Below, in pieces: positions 1 to 5,790 of a stretch of 6,664 nt of DNA. The translations under genes and the position numbers were made by a program. Position 1 is the stretch's first letter; each line of letters begins with the position of its first letter. Source of the DNA: DASUPK01 sp035456265. Lineage in GTDB: Bacteria > Actinomycetota > Thermoleophilia > Solirubrobacterales > 70-9. The DNA is taken from the NCBI GenBank assembly GCA_035456265.1, contig DATIDP010000142.1, positions 1 through 6,664 of the forward strand, read 5' to 3'. The notes under the pieces are model-generated. The model was not told the origin of the DNA. It ran no database searches and saw nothing but the letters and a program-made list of their open reading frames with translations.

Positions 1-398
1 ACCTCGAGGAGGCCGACCAGCTCGCCGACCGCGTCGGCATCATCTCCGGCGGCAAGCTCGTCGCCGAGGGCACTCCGCAGGCCCTGAAGGCGGAGGTCGG
101 GCGGCCGCACCTCGAGCTCTGCCTGGTCGAGCAGCAGGGAAACGAGTCACGCGCCGAGTCGATCCTGGCGCGCTTCGGACGGCCACTGCCGGCCCGCGAC
201 GGAACGCTGATGGTCGAGCTGGAGCGCGGCTCCTCCGAGATCGGGCCGATCGTCATCGCCCTCAACCAGGAGGGGCTCGCGGTCGAGTCGCTGGACCTCG
301 TGCAGCCCACGCTGGACGACGTCTTCGTGCAGAAGACCGGCCAGCATCTGGAGGGCGCCTCGGAGGACACAGACGAGGTGGAGGCAGTCCCCGAGTGA
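1..398 (+). CDS. ABC transporter ATP-binding protein, DrrA-type (3' part only)
   Basis: The gene is cut by the left window edge; the first whole codon is at 3 and 131 C-terminal residues are visible. They open with LEEADQLADRVGIISGGKLV, the stretch that follows the H-loop in ATPases of the daunorubicin-resistance/ABC-2 exporter family. They end in the family's accessory C-terminal domain, with the characteristic PTLDDVFVQKTG about 25 residues before the stop. Walker A, Walker B and the signature motif lie outside the window, so catalytic competence cannot be judged. By family it hydrolyses ATP in the cytosol to drive the two permeases encoded immediately downstream. The stop overlaps the GTG start of the first permease gene (GTGA, 395-398), which indicates translational coupling. 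The substrate is unknown; family members export antibiotics, lipids or polysaccharides. Confidence 0.93.
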   Translation, partial: LEEADQLADRVGIISGGKLVAEGTPQALKAEVGRPHLELCLVEQQGNESRAESILARFGRPLPARDGTLMVELERGSSEIGPIVIALNQEGLAVESLDLVQPTLDDVFVQKTGQHLEGASEDTDEVEAVPE

Positions 399-1186
399 TT
401 CAGACGCTGGCGGCGAACGCCCGAGTGGTCGCCGCACTGGGGAAGCGCTCGATCATGCAGACCCTCCGGCGGCCGCAGCTGCTGGCGCCCCTGATCGTCT
501 TCCCCACCGCCCTGCTCGCCATCCAGACCGCGGGGGCCGGACGGGCGGTGGACCTGCCCGGGTTCCCGGAGGTCCCCAACTTCCTCTCCTTCATGCTCGC
601 GGGCTCGATCGTCCAATCGGTGATGTTCACCGGCAACTCCGGAGCGATCGCGTTCGCGATCGACATGGAAATGCGGTTCACGGACCGCCTCTACGCGGCG
701 CCGATCGCGCGCTCCTCGGTGGTGTTGGGAAGGCTGGCGGCCACCGCGACCCTCGGTGCGATCATCGCGGTCTACTTCATCGTGCTCGGGCTGATCTTCG
801 GCGCGAGCATCCACGAGGGCGTCCCCGCCGTCATCTGGATCATCGCCCTGACCTCCGCCTCCGCTCTGTCCTTCGGGACGATCGGCGCGGCGATCGCGCT
901 CCGCTCGAACAACGCCAGCGTCGTCCAGGGGATCTTCCCGCTCGTCTTCGTGATCCTCTTCCTCTCCGACGCGTTCTTCCCGGCGAACCTGATGCTCGAG
1001 CCGGCCTCCTGGATCGCCCAGTACAACCCGTTCAGCTTCATCGTCAACGGGATCCGCGACCCGATCATCAGCGGCTGGTCGGCGACGACCGAGCTGAAGG
1101 CGATCGCATCCGTGATCGGCATCGGCGCGCTCGGGCTCGCCCTCTGTGCGCTGGCGATGCGGAGCAGGCTGCGGAGGGGCGTATGA
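395..1186 (+). CDS. ABC-2 type transporter permease (DrrB-like), first subunit
   Basis: A 263-residue integral membrane protein, the usual length for ABC-2 permeases. Hydrophobicity suggests six membrane segments at roughly residues 28-46, 63-83, 107-135, 143-168, 177-196 and 236-255. Family-like features are an amphipathic cytoplasmic stretch with FTDRLYAAPIARS (95-107), FLSDAFFP (189-196), and the conserved QYNPFSFIVNGIRD (209-222) before the last helix. The GTG start at 395 is supported by GGAGG at 380-384, 10 nt upstream. The start overlaps the ATPase stop, and the stop overlaps the ATG of the next permease (ATGA, 1183-1186). It should form the membrane channel with the following permease. 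Substrate cannot be inferred from sequence alone. Confidence 0.92.
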   Translation: MIQTLAANARVVAALGKRSIMQTLRRPQLLAPLIVFPTALLAIQTAGAGRAVDLPGFPEVPNFLSFMLAGSIVQSVMFTGNSGAIAFAIDMEMRFTDRLYAAPIARSSVVLGRLAATATLGAIIAVYFIVLGLIFGASIHEGVPAVIWIIALTSASALSFGTIGAAIALRSNNASVVQGIFPLVFVILFLSDAFFPANLMLEPASWIAQYNPFSFIVNGIRDPIISGWSATTELKAIASVIGIGALGLALCALAMRSRLRRGV

Positions 1187-1953
1187 GCCGGCGCGGAGCG
1201 GCCGCCAGCATCGCGGTCCTGGTCAAGAGAGCCCTGAACGAGATCACCAGGGTGCCCGGCGCCGCGATCCCCGGCGTGCTGGCGCCGACCATCTTCTTCC
1301 TCGGGCTGACCAGCGTCTTCGGCAGCCTGACGCTGCTGCCCGGGTTCACCACGCAGAGCTATCAGAGCTTCCTGATCCCGGTCAGCCTGCTGCAGGGAGC
1401 GGGCTTCACCGGTGCGGCGACGGGGGTCAACCTCGCCCGCGACATCGAAGGGGGGTGGTTCGACCGGCTGCTCGCCTCCCCCGCTCCGCGACCCGTCCTC
1501 CTCGCGGGCCTCGTCCTGTCGGCGAGCCTTCGCTGCCTCCTCCCCGCCACCTTCCTGCTGATCGTCGGCTTCGCGGTCGGCGTGCACTGGCCGGGGCTGC
1601 TCGGCCTGTTGATCGCCCTCACCCTGGTGATGGGAATGGCTGTGGTCGCGGCGACCTGGGGAACCTCCCTGGCCCTCCGATTCCGCACCCAGTCCGCGGC
1701 GCCGATCATGCAGGTCGGGATGCTGTTGGCCGTGCTGCTGACCACTGCCTACGCCCCGCAGCAGCTGCTCACGGGCTGGCTGCAGGAGGTGGCGAAGATC
1801 AACCCGGTCACGCAGGTCGTCGAGGCCGTTCGCCAGGGCTTCGTCGGATCGGTGAGCTGGGGCGACACGTGGCCCGGGTACCTCACCCTGTTCGCGCTCG
1901 CCACGCTGCTCAGCTACTTCGCGCTGCGCGGCATGCGGCGGATGACGTTATGA
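1183..1953 (+). CDS. ABC-2 type transporter permease (DrrB-like), second subunit
   Basis: A 256-residue membrane protein of the same family as its upstream neighbour, with six likely membrane segments at about 31-48, 62-82, 104-130, 137-163, 172-191 and 230-248. The motif DIEGGWFDRLLASPAPR (87-103) is the ABC-2 counterpart of the FTDRLYAAPIAR stretch in the first permease, and INPVTQVVEAVR (206-217) is the conserved pre-last-helix segment. The ATG at 1183 has GGAGGGG at 1173-1179 and overlaps the preceding stop. Two different permease genes with one ATPase suggest a heterodimeric exporter. The two permeases are clearly diverged, so they are not a recent tandem duplication. Confidence 0.92.
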   Translation: MSRRGAAASIAVLVKRALNEITRVPGAAIPGVLAPTIFFLGLTSVFGSLTLLPGFTTQSYQSFLIPVSLLQGAGFTGAATGVNLARDIEGGWFDRLLASPAPRPVLLAGLVLSASLRCLLPATFLLIVGFAVGVHWPGLLGLLIALTLVMGMAVVAATWGTSLALRFRTQSAAPIMQVGMLLAVLLTTAYAPQQLLTGWLQEVAKINPVTQVVEAVRQGFVGSVSWGDTWPGYLTLFALATLLSYFALRGMRRMTL

Positions 1954-1976
1954 GAGGGTGCCCCGCAGCCGGGGGC

Positions 1977-1982
1977 GAGGAG
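1977..1982 (+). promoter_or_regulatory. Shine-Dalgarno GAGGAG deciding the glycosidase start
   Basis: GAGGAG lies 11 nt before ATG 1994. The alternative in-frame GTG at 1958 is directly abutted by its only purine-rich stretch (GAGAGG, 1952-1957), leaving no spacer, and would add 12 Arg-rich residues of low complexity. ATG 1994 is therefore preferred. Confidence 0.55.
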
Positions 1983-1993
1983 CAACCCGTCTG

Positions 1994-3259
1994 ATGGCGA
2001 AGCAGCTGCCGCTGGTGGTGGACGCGGAGGTCCGCGACCAAGTCATGCGTCTCGCCCAGCAGACCCTGAGCGCGAGCTGGATCGAGGGCGAGCGGGACGG
2101 CGTTCCCTACGGCTACTCGCGGCCCAGCCCCGGGCACTACCCGTGGCAGTGGTACTGGGACTCGTGTTTCCACGCGATCGTCTGGCGGCGCTTCGATCGC
2201 GACCGGGCCGAGCGCGAGCTCCGCAGCCTGCTCGACGGCGGCCGGGCCGACGGCTTCATCGGCCACACCATTTTCTGGCACCGCCCCGTCGACTGGCATC
2301 GCCGCTGGACGTACAACGTCACCTCGAGAAGCGCCCGAAACACGTCGACGATCCAGCCGCCGTTGCTCGCCTGGGCCTGGAGCATCGCCGTCGGGGACCC
2401 CTCTCAGGAGGAGCGGATCGCCGCCCACCACCGCTGGCTCCAGGCGAACCGCGACCTCGACGGCGACGGCCTGCTGTGGATCGTCCAGCCCGACGAGTCG
2501 GGCCTGGACTCCTCGTCGAAGTTCGACGCCGTCTGGGGGCGCCAGGCTCACGCGCGCGCACTCTTCCCGTTCCTGATCGCGCGGAACCGGCACCTGGACT
2601 GGGACGCGCGACGGGTCCTGGCAGCGGACGGGCCGGTGCTCTGCGAGGTGGTGACCAACGTCCTCTGGTGCCTCGCCCGGATCGCAGCGGGCGAGCCGTC
2701 GATCACGCCGGCGCTGATCGAGCGGCTTTGGGACGAGCGCCGCGGGCTGTTCCTGGACGTGGCTCGCGGAAAGGTCGCGAAGGTCGGCGACACGGAGGCC
2801 GTCGGGGGCGATCATCGCATCCGCGTCTCCACCTGGTCGGCCCTCGCACCCCTGGCGCTGCCGGACCTGCCGGACGAGATCGGCCGCCGTCTGGTCGAGG
2901 AGCACCTGCTCGACCAGCGCAAGTACTGGCTGCCCTACCCGCCCACGTCGGTCTCGGCCCAGGAGCCCAGCTTCGAGCCGCGCAAGTGGAAGGGGACGCT
3001 GCGGCGGCTCTACTGGCGCGGCCCCACCTGGATCAACTCGGCCTGGCTGCTCTGGATGGGACTGCTCCGGCATGGCTACGCGCCCGAGGCGCTCGAGATG
3101 ACGAAGCGGCTCTCCGGGGCGGTCGTCCGCGAGCGCCTCCGCGAGTTCTACGAGCCCCACACCGGCGAGGGGCTCGGGGCTCGCGAGTTCGGCTGGTCAT
3201 CACTGATCGCCGAACTGGTCGAGCCGGACCCGAGCGCAGCGAGCTCGTATCTCGGCTGA
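1994..3259 (+). CDS. Glycoside hydrolase, GH63/mannosylglycerate hydrolase-like (alpha/alpha)6 barrel
   Basis: With ATG 1994 the protein has 421 residues and no signal peptide or membrane segment, so it is probably cytosolic. Motifs seen in GH63-type and mannosyl-/glucosylglycerate hydrolase barrels appear in order: YPWQWYWDSCFHAI (49-62), STIQPPLLAWAW (118-129), a DxDxDG loop at 154-159 that may bind Ca2+, PDESGLDSSSKFD (166-178), YWRGPTWINSAWLLW (340-354) and YEPHTGEGLG...FGWSSL (386-404). In this clan the acid is an Asp and the base a Glu; Asp172 and one of Glu387/Glu392 are my candidates, by analogy only. The length suits the compact glycerate-glycoside hydrolases better than large GH63 glucosidases. 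The substrate (glucosylglycerate, mannosylglycerate or another alpha-glucoside) is uncertain. The gene starts 40 nt after the permease stop on the same strand, so it is likely in the same operon. Confidence 0.85.
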   Translation: MAKQLPLVVDAEVRDQVMRLAQQTLSASWIEGERDGVPYGYSRPSPGHYPWQWYWDSCFHAIVWRRFDRDRAERELRSLLDGGRADGFIGHTIFWHRPVDWHRRWTYNVTSRSARNTSTIQPPLLAWAWSIAVGDPSQEERIAAHHRWLQANRDLDGDGLLWIVQPDESGLDSSSKFDAVWGRQAHARALFPFLIARNRHLDWDARRVLAADGPVLCEVVTNVLWCLARIAAGEPSITPALIERLWDERRGLFLDVARGKVAKVGDTEAVGGDHRIRVSTWSALAPLALPDLPDEIGRRLVEEHLLDQRKYWLPYPPTSVSAQEPSFEPRKWKGTLRRLYWRGPTWINSAWLLWMGLLRHGYAPEALEMTKRLSGAVVRERLREFYEPHTGEGLGAREFGWSSLIAELVEPDPSAASSYLG

Positions 3260-3261
3260 CC

Positions 3262-3678
3262 CTAAGCCGTCGCCGGAACCGGCACGGAGATCGAGACGCC
3301 CGCCTTGCAGACGAACTTCCCGACAGTTCGCTTCTTCACCTTGACCCGGACCGAATTCGTACCGGCCGGCAGGTTGTTGGGAAGCTGACCGGACAGCGAC
3401 CAGTTACCCGTCGAATCGGTCGACGCGCCGTCAAGCGTCGTCAGGACCACCCCGTTCGCGTCCAGAACCTGAAGCCGTACCGACCGGCCCGGCTCGCACG
3501 CGCTGGCGGTATTGAGCGACCCCTTCGCGGTCACCTTGCCGCCCTTGTTGATCTTGGGGCTGCCGTTGAAGAAGATCACGCTGGTCTTCTTCTTCTTGCC
3601 CGCCAGCGCGGTCGCGCTGAACGCTCCAATCGCGAGCGCCGCAACCGCGAACACCGCCACAATCTTCACTGCCCTCAT
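3262..3678 (-). CDS. Small secreted Ig-like protein with two cysteines (protein A)
   Basis: A 138-residue protein of unknown function. Residues 1-26 form a typical signal peptide: positive start MRAVK, a hydrophobic Ala/Val core, and ATALA before Gly27. The mature protein begins with a four-lysine run (28-31), followed by a beta-rich region with GKVTAKGSLN (47-56), a TDSTGNWSLSGQLP turn-strand pattern (87-100) and SVRVKVKK (109-116). This resembles a single bacterial Ig-like/beta-sandwich domain. The only cysteines, Cys61 and Cys124, could form one disulfide outside the cell. No catalytic motif is visible. It resembles the product of 5242-5721 in layout. It lies 48 nt downstream of infA with its own strong Shine-Dalgarno, so it may be cotranscribed or have its own promoter. 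It ends 2 nt from the end of the convergent glycosidase gene. Confidence 0.8.
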   Translation of the reverse strand: MRAVKIVAVFAVAALAIGAFSATALAGKKKKTSVIFFNGSPKINKGGKVTAKGSLNTASACEPGRSVRLQVLDANGVVLTTLDGASTDSTGNWSLSGQLPNNLPAGTNSVRVKVKKRTVGKFVCKAGVSISVPVPATA

Positions 3679-3684
3679 CGGACA

Positions 3685-3694
3685 CCCTCCTCCT
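3685..3694 (-). promoter_or_regulatory. Strong Shine-Dalgarno AGGAGGAGGG for secreted protein A
   Basis: On the minus strand AGGAGGAGGG sits 6 nt before ATG 3678, within AGCTAGGAGGAGGG. The match to the anti-SD sequence is far better than for infA or the HIT gene. It fixes the start at 3678 and suggests efficient translation. A near-identical AGCTAGGA leader precedes the related gene at 5242-5721. Confidence 0.8.
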
Positions 3695-3726
3695 AGCTGA
3701 GACCTTGCGCCGAGCTTAACGCCGCG

Positions 3727-3945
3727 CTACTTGTAGCGGTAGGTGATGCGCCCGCGGTCGAGGTCGTAGGGCGAGAGCTCGATCTTCACCCGGTCGCCGG
3801 GCAGGATCCGGATGTAGTGACGGCGCATCTTGCCCGAGATATGGCCGAGGACCTCGTGGTCGTTGTCCAACTTGACCCGAAACATCGTGTTGGGCAGGGC
3901 CTCGGTGATCTCGCCCTCCATCTCGATCTTCTCTTCCTTCGCCAT
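3727..3945 (-). CDS. infA: Translation initiation factor IF-1
   Basis: A 72-residue protein of exactly the usual bacterial IF-1 length, consisting of a single S1-like OB fold. Recognisable segments are MEGEITEALPNTMFRVKLDN (9-28), GHISGKMRRHYIRILPGDRV (34-53) and the C-terminal SPYDLDRGRITYRYK (58-72), all close to the universal IF-1 consensus. IF-1 binds the 30S A site and helps IF-2 and IF-3 assemble the initiation complex. The ATG at 3945 begins MAKEEKIEMEG, the standard IF-1 N-terminus. No good Shine-Dalgarno precedes it (GGCGAGG at 3966-3972 is too far), so translation may depend on coupling to the enoyl-CoA hydratase gene ending 27 nt upstream. None of the usual partners (map, adk, rpmJ, rpsM) is present on either side. 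Confidence 0.97.
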   Translation of the reverse strand: MAKEEKIEMEGEITEALPNTMFRVKLDNDHEVLGHISGKMRRHYIRILPGDRVKIELSPYDLDRGRITYRYK

Positions 3946-3972
3946 CTGCGCCGGGCAGGGTAGCGCCTCGCC

Positions 3973-4752
3973 TCACTTCCCCTCGAACGTCGCCTTGCCT
4001 GGGCCCTCCTCGAGGAACGTCTCGACGGCGTTCTGCAGGTCCTCCGAGGCGAAGAGCTGGGCGAAGACATCCGGCGTGACGCGGTCGGCCTCCTCCACAG
4101 CTCCCGCGCGGAAGGCGCGGATGATCCGCTTGGTGGCGCCGTGGGCGAGCGTCGGGCCGTCGGCCAGCCGGTGCGCGAACCCCATCCCCTTCTCCAGCAG
4201 CTCGTCGTCGGGGACGACGCGGCTCACCACGTTCCAGCGCTCGAGCGTCGCCGCGTCGTAGAGGCCACCGCTCATCACGAACTCGGCGGCCCGGGCCGGG
4301 CCGGCGCGCTCAGCCAGGCGCTGGGTGCCTCCGGCTCCCGGGGTCAGGCCCACGACCGCCTCAACCAAGCCGAAGCGTGCTGACTCGGTGGCCCAGATCA
4401 TGTCGCAGCCAAGCGAGATCTCGAGGCCGGCGGTCAGGCAGAGGCCGTGGACCAGCGCGAGTGTCGGGATCGAGAGGGTCTCGAGGCGCTGGACCACCGG
4501 GATCAGCGAGCCGAACGCGTCGGACGCCGCGCCCTCCTGGACCACACGCTGGAAGCTGTGCACGTCGACGCCGCCGGTGAAGATGTCACCCTCGGCGCGC
4601 CAGACCAGCGCGCGGGCATCGGAGCCCTCGACCTCGTCGATGCAGGAGATGAGCGCTCCCCAGGCGTCGTCGCCGAACAGGTTCAGCGGCGGGTTCTCCA
4701 GGATCATCACGGCGACGTTGCCGTCGCGCTCCAGTCGGATCGGCTCAGCCAT
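3973..4752 (-). CDS. Enoyl-CoA hydratase/isomerase (crotonase family)
   Basis: A 259-residue protein of the usual crotonase length. NPPLNLFGDD (20-29) is the N-terminal family motif. GDIFTGGVDVHSF (55-67) is the first oxyanion-hole and CoA-binding loop. GLCLTAGLEISLGCDMIWA (103-121) and FGLVEAVVGLTPGAGGTQRL (127-146) carry the second half of the active site. Glu111 and Glu131 are 20 residues apart, like the two catalytic glutamates of mitochondrial enoyl-CoA hydratase (144 and 164), so hydratase activity is plausible. The protein would act on a CoA thioester in the cytosol, for instance in beta-oxidation. Crotonases vary widely in substrate, and no other fatty-acid gene is nearby. The ATG at 4752 lies inside the end of the HIT gene (8-nt overlap), with AGGAG at 4756-4760 only 3 nt away, indicating translational coupling. 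Confidence 0.9.
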   Translation of the reverse strand: MAEPIRLERDGNVAVMILENPPLNLFGDDAWGALISCIDEVEGSDARALVWRAEGDIFTGGVDVHSFQRVVQEGAASDAFGSLIPVVQRLETLSIPTLALVHGLCLTAGLEISLGCDMIWATESARFGLVEAVVGLTPGAGGTQRLAERAGPARAAEFVMSGGLYDAATLERWNVVSRVVPDDELLEKGMGFAHRLADGPTLAHGATKRIIRAFRAGAVEEADRVTPDVFAQLFASEDLQNAVETFLEEGPGKATFEGK

Positions 4753-5164
4753 CTTCTCCTCGCAGTCTCTCGGCGACGTTGACGATCTCGTCCGGGTCCC
4801 CCTCCTCGGGGACCCACGGCAGCTTCAGCGGATCGTCCTCGTAACGGGGCACGACGTGGATGTGGAAGTGGAAGACGCTCTGCCAGGCCACGGCGCCACA
4901 GGAGTTGATCAGGTTGATGCCATCGGCACCCAGAACGTCCTGCATTCGCCTGGCCAGTCGCTGCGCCGCGAGGATCGTCGCGGTCAGGTTCTCCTCTCCG
5001 ATCTCCATCAGATCCGCGGAGTGCTGACGCGGCACGACGAGCGCGTGCCCCGGCGTCGCCGGGTTGATGTCCATGAAGGCGACCGTCCGCTCGTCGGAAT
5101 CGATCGTCTCGCTCGGGATCGACCCGGCGACGATGCCGCAGAAGAGGCAGTCGGCGTCCGCCAT
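4745..5164 (-). CDS. HIT family hydrolase (histidine triad, HinT-like)
   Basis: A 139-residue protein of typical HIT length. CLFC (6-9) is the N-terminal cysteine pair that, with later histidines, binds zinc in many HinT-like proteins. NPATPGHALVVPRQH (34-48) is the conserved central segment. HFHIHVVPR (99-107) is the histidine triad, with His101 expected to be the nucleophile forming the nucleotidyl intermediate. Family members hydrolyse nucleoside phosphoramidates, AMP-lysine or dinucleotides in the cytosol; the actual substrate is unknown. The ATG at 5164 gives the family-typical MADADCLFCGI start. The frame stays open upstream through a terminator hairpin and an antisense-like shadow of the secreted protein gene, so longer starts are rejected. 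An in-frame GTG at 5185 would add 7 residues but also lacks a Shine-Dalgarno. The 3' end overlaps the enoyl-CoA hydratase start. Confidence 0.93.
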   Translation of the reverse strand: MADADCLFCGIVAGSIPSETIDSDERTVAFMDINPATPGHALVVPRQHSADLMEIGEENLTATILAAQRLARRMQDVLGADGINLINSCGAVAWQSVFHFHIHVVPRYEDDPLKLPWVPEEGDPDEIVNVAERLRGEDG

Positions 5165-5174
5165 CTGGGGCGGC

Positions 5175-5180
5175 AGGCTA
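5175..5180 (-). promoter_or_regulatory. Possible -10 element TAGCCT before the HIT gene
   Basis: On the minus strand TAGCCT fits the actinobacterial TAnnnT -10 pattern. Ten nucleotides separate it from ATG 5164, about the distance expected for a leaderless transcript, and the gene has no Shine-Dalgarno. No -35 can be seen, because that position falls in the terminator stem. This is a suggestion from spacing and pattern only. Confidence 0.25.
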
Positions 5181-5185
5181 TCCAC

Positions 5186-5217
5186 AAAGAAGAAGCGGCC
5201 CGCAGAGGCGGGCCGCT
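5186..5217 (-). terminator. Intrinsic terminator after the secreted protein B gene
   Basis: A perfect 10-bp inverted repeat (AGCGGCCCGC, 5194-5203; GCGGGCCGCT, 5208-5217) encloses a 4-nt loop. Read on the minus strand, the stem is followed by a T-rich tail, TTCTTCTTT. It begins 24 nt after the stop codon of the gene at 5242-5721, the expected place for its terminator. The T-rich side faces only the minus direction. It lies 21 nt before the HIT start, so it separates the secreted gene from the HIT-ECH-infA operon. Confidence 0.85.
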
Positions 5218-5241
5218 CCCTCGCATCAGGTGGCTTGTGAG

Positions 5242-5721
5242 TTACGGAACGGCGGGCGCAATCGCGATCGGCGCGCTGTCGCCGCTGATCTGCAGGCAGT
5301 CGAAGCGACGGCCCTTCTTCGTCTTCTTGCCCTTCTTCTTGCTGCCGACCTTCCTGATCGCCTGGTCGACGGTCGCGCGGAGCACGACGCTCGACGTCGG
5401 CGGGTTCGTGTCGGTCGGCTTGGGCAGGGTCACCGTGTACTTGCCGTTCGAGCCGGTGGTCGTCACGCCGACCTCGGGCCCGACGGTGGTGCCGTTGACG
5501 TAGGCGAAATGGATGGTCCTGGCCTTCTTGCAGCCGCTGTTGCTCGCCACGCCACCGGTCGCGGTGACCGTGGTCGTCGTCGCGTCGACCGTGGTCGGCG
5601 TGACGCTCACGCTGACCGTCCCGCCCACCTGCTTGGCGCTCTTCACTCCCAGCGCACTCGGCACCGCGACCGCCGACACCGCGACCGCGCAGACCGCACA
5701 GGCGCTGATCAGCTTCCTCAT
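5242..5721 (-). CDS. Small secreted Ig-like protein with Lys-rich segment (protein B)
   Basis: A 159-residue protein of unknown function. Residues 1 to about 25 are a signal peptide: MRK start, hydrophobic Ala/Val/Cys core, and PSALG near the probable cleavage site. The mature part is Thr/Val-rich and probably beta-structured, with VTVTATGGVASNSGC-like strands (about 50-64), VTTTGSNGKYTVTLP (86-100) and SVVLRATVDQ (111-120). This suggests one bacterial Ig-like domain. A strongly basic segment follows (128-139: nine of twelve residues Lys or Arg). The mature chain has two cysteines, Cys64 and Cys142, which could form a disulfide; two further cysteines (8 and 11) lie in the signal peptide. No enzymatic motif is seen. 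The gene appears monocistronic: a purine-rich Shine-Dalgarno precedes it and an intrinsic terminator follows 24 nt after the stop. Its layout matches the product of 3262-3678. Confidence 0.8.
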   Translation of the reverse strand: MRKLISACAVCAVAVSAVAVPSALGVKSAKQVGGTVSVSVTPTTVDATTTTVTATGGVASNSGCKKARTIHFAYVNGTTVGPEVGVTTTGSNGKYTVTLPKPTDTNPPTSSVVLRATVDQAIRKVGSKKKGKKTKKGRRFDCLQISGDSAPIAIAPAVP

Positions 5722-5726
5722 TTGAT

Positions 5727-5744
5727 CCCTCTCCCTTCCTAGCT
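5727..5744 (-). promoter_or_regulatory. Shine-Dalgarno leader AGCTAGGAAGGGAGAGGG of protein B
   Basis: An 18-nt leader, almost all purine after the initial AGCT, ends 5 nt before ATG 5721 and contains several overlapping possible Shine-Dalgarno cores (AGGAAGG, GGGAG, AGAGG). It fixes the start at 5721. The first eight bases, AGCTAGGA, are identical to the leader of the related gene at 3262-3678. Confidence 0.65.
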
Positions 5745-5790
5745 GGCTTCGCGCGTCCTCTCATCACCGGAAGCGACGCCCCGCCACGCG

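Noticed and set aside
772..1587. 271-codon minus-strand open frame opposite the two permease genes
   Set aside because: The composition is highly polar and repetitive (Arg, Gln, Glu, Gly) with no motif, and it lies opposite two clear membrane protein genes joined by stop-start overlaps.
1958..1993. GTG 1958 as start of the glycosidase
   Set aside because: The only purine-rich stretch abuts this GTG with no spacer, and the added residues are Arg-rich filler. ATG 1994 has GAGGAG 11 nt upstream.
1910..3160. Long minus-strand open frame opposite the glycosidase gene (416 codons)
   Set aside because: Its translation is Arg/Pro/Asp/Gly-rich without family motifs, and it lies antisense to a gene with clear GH motifs. 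Such open frames are expected in very GC-rich DNA.
3267..3288. Inverted repeat GCCGG-AA-CCGGC with short flanking pairing near the convergent stops
   Set aside because: The stem is short, the effective loop requires opening pairs, a bulge is needed, and no T-tract follows on either strand. It lies inside the secreted protein A coding sequence.
2143..3696. 517-codon plus-strand open frame spanning the glycosidase and the convergent secreted gene
   Set aside because: It is an Arg/Ala/Pro-rich frame-shifted reading of the glycosidase and then runs antisense to a gene with a signal peptide and strong Shine-Dalgarno. No domain is recognisable.
4325..5503. 392-codon plus-strand open frame opposite the hydratase, HIT and secreted protein B genes
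   Set aside because: It has no coherent motifs and runs antisense to three well-supported genes, as expected from GC bias.
4745..5767. 340-codon frame that would fuse a long N-terminal extension to the HIT protein
   Set aside because: The extension is an out-of-frame reading of the secreted protein B gene and crosses a perfect terminator hairpin. The HIT start MADADCLFCG at 5164 is family-typical.
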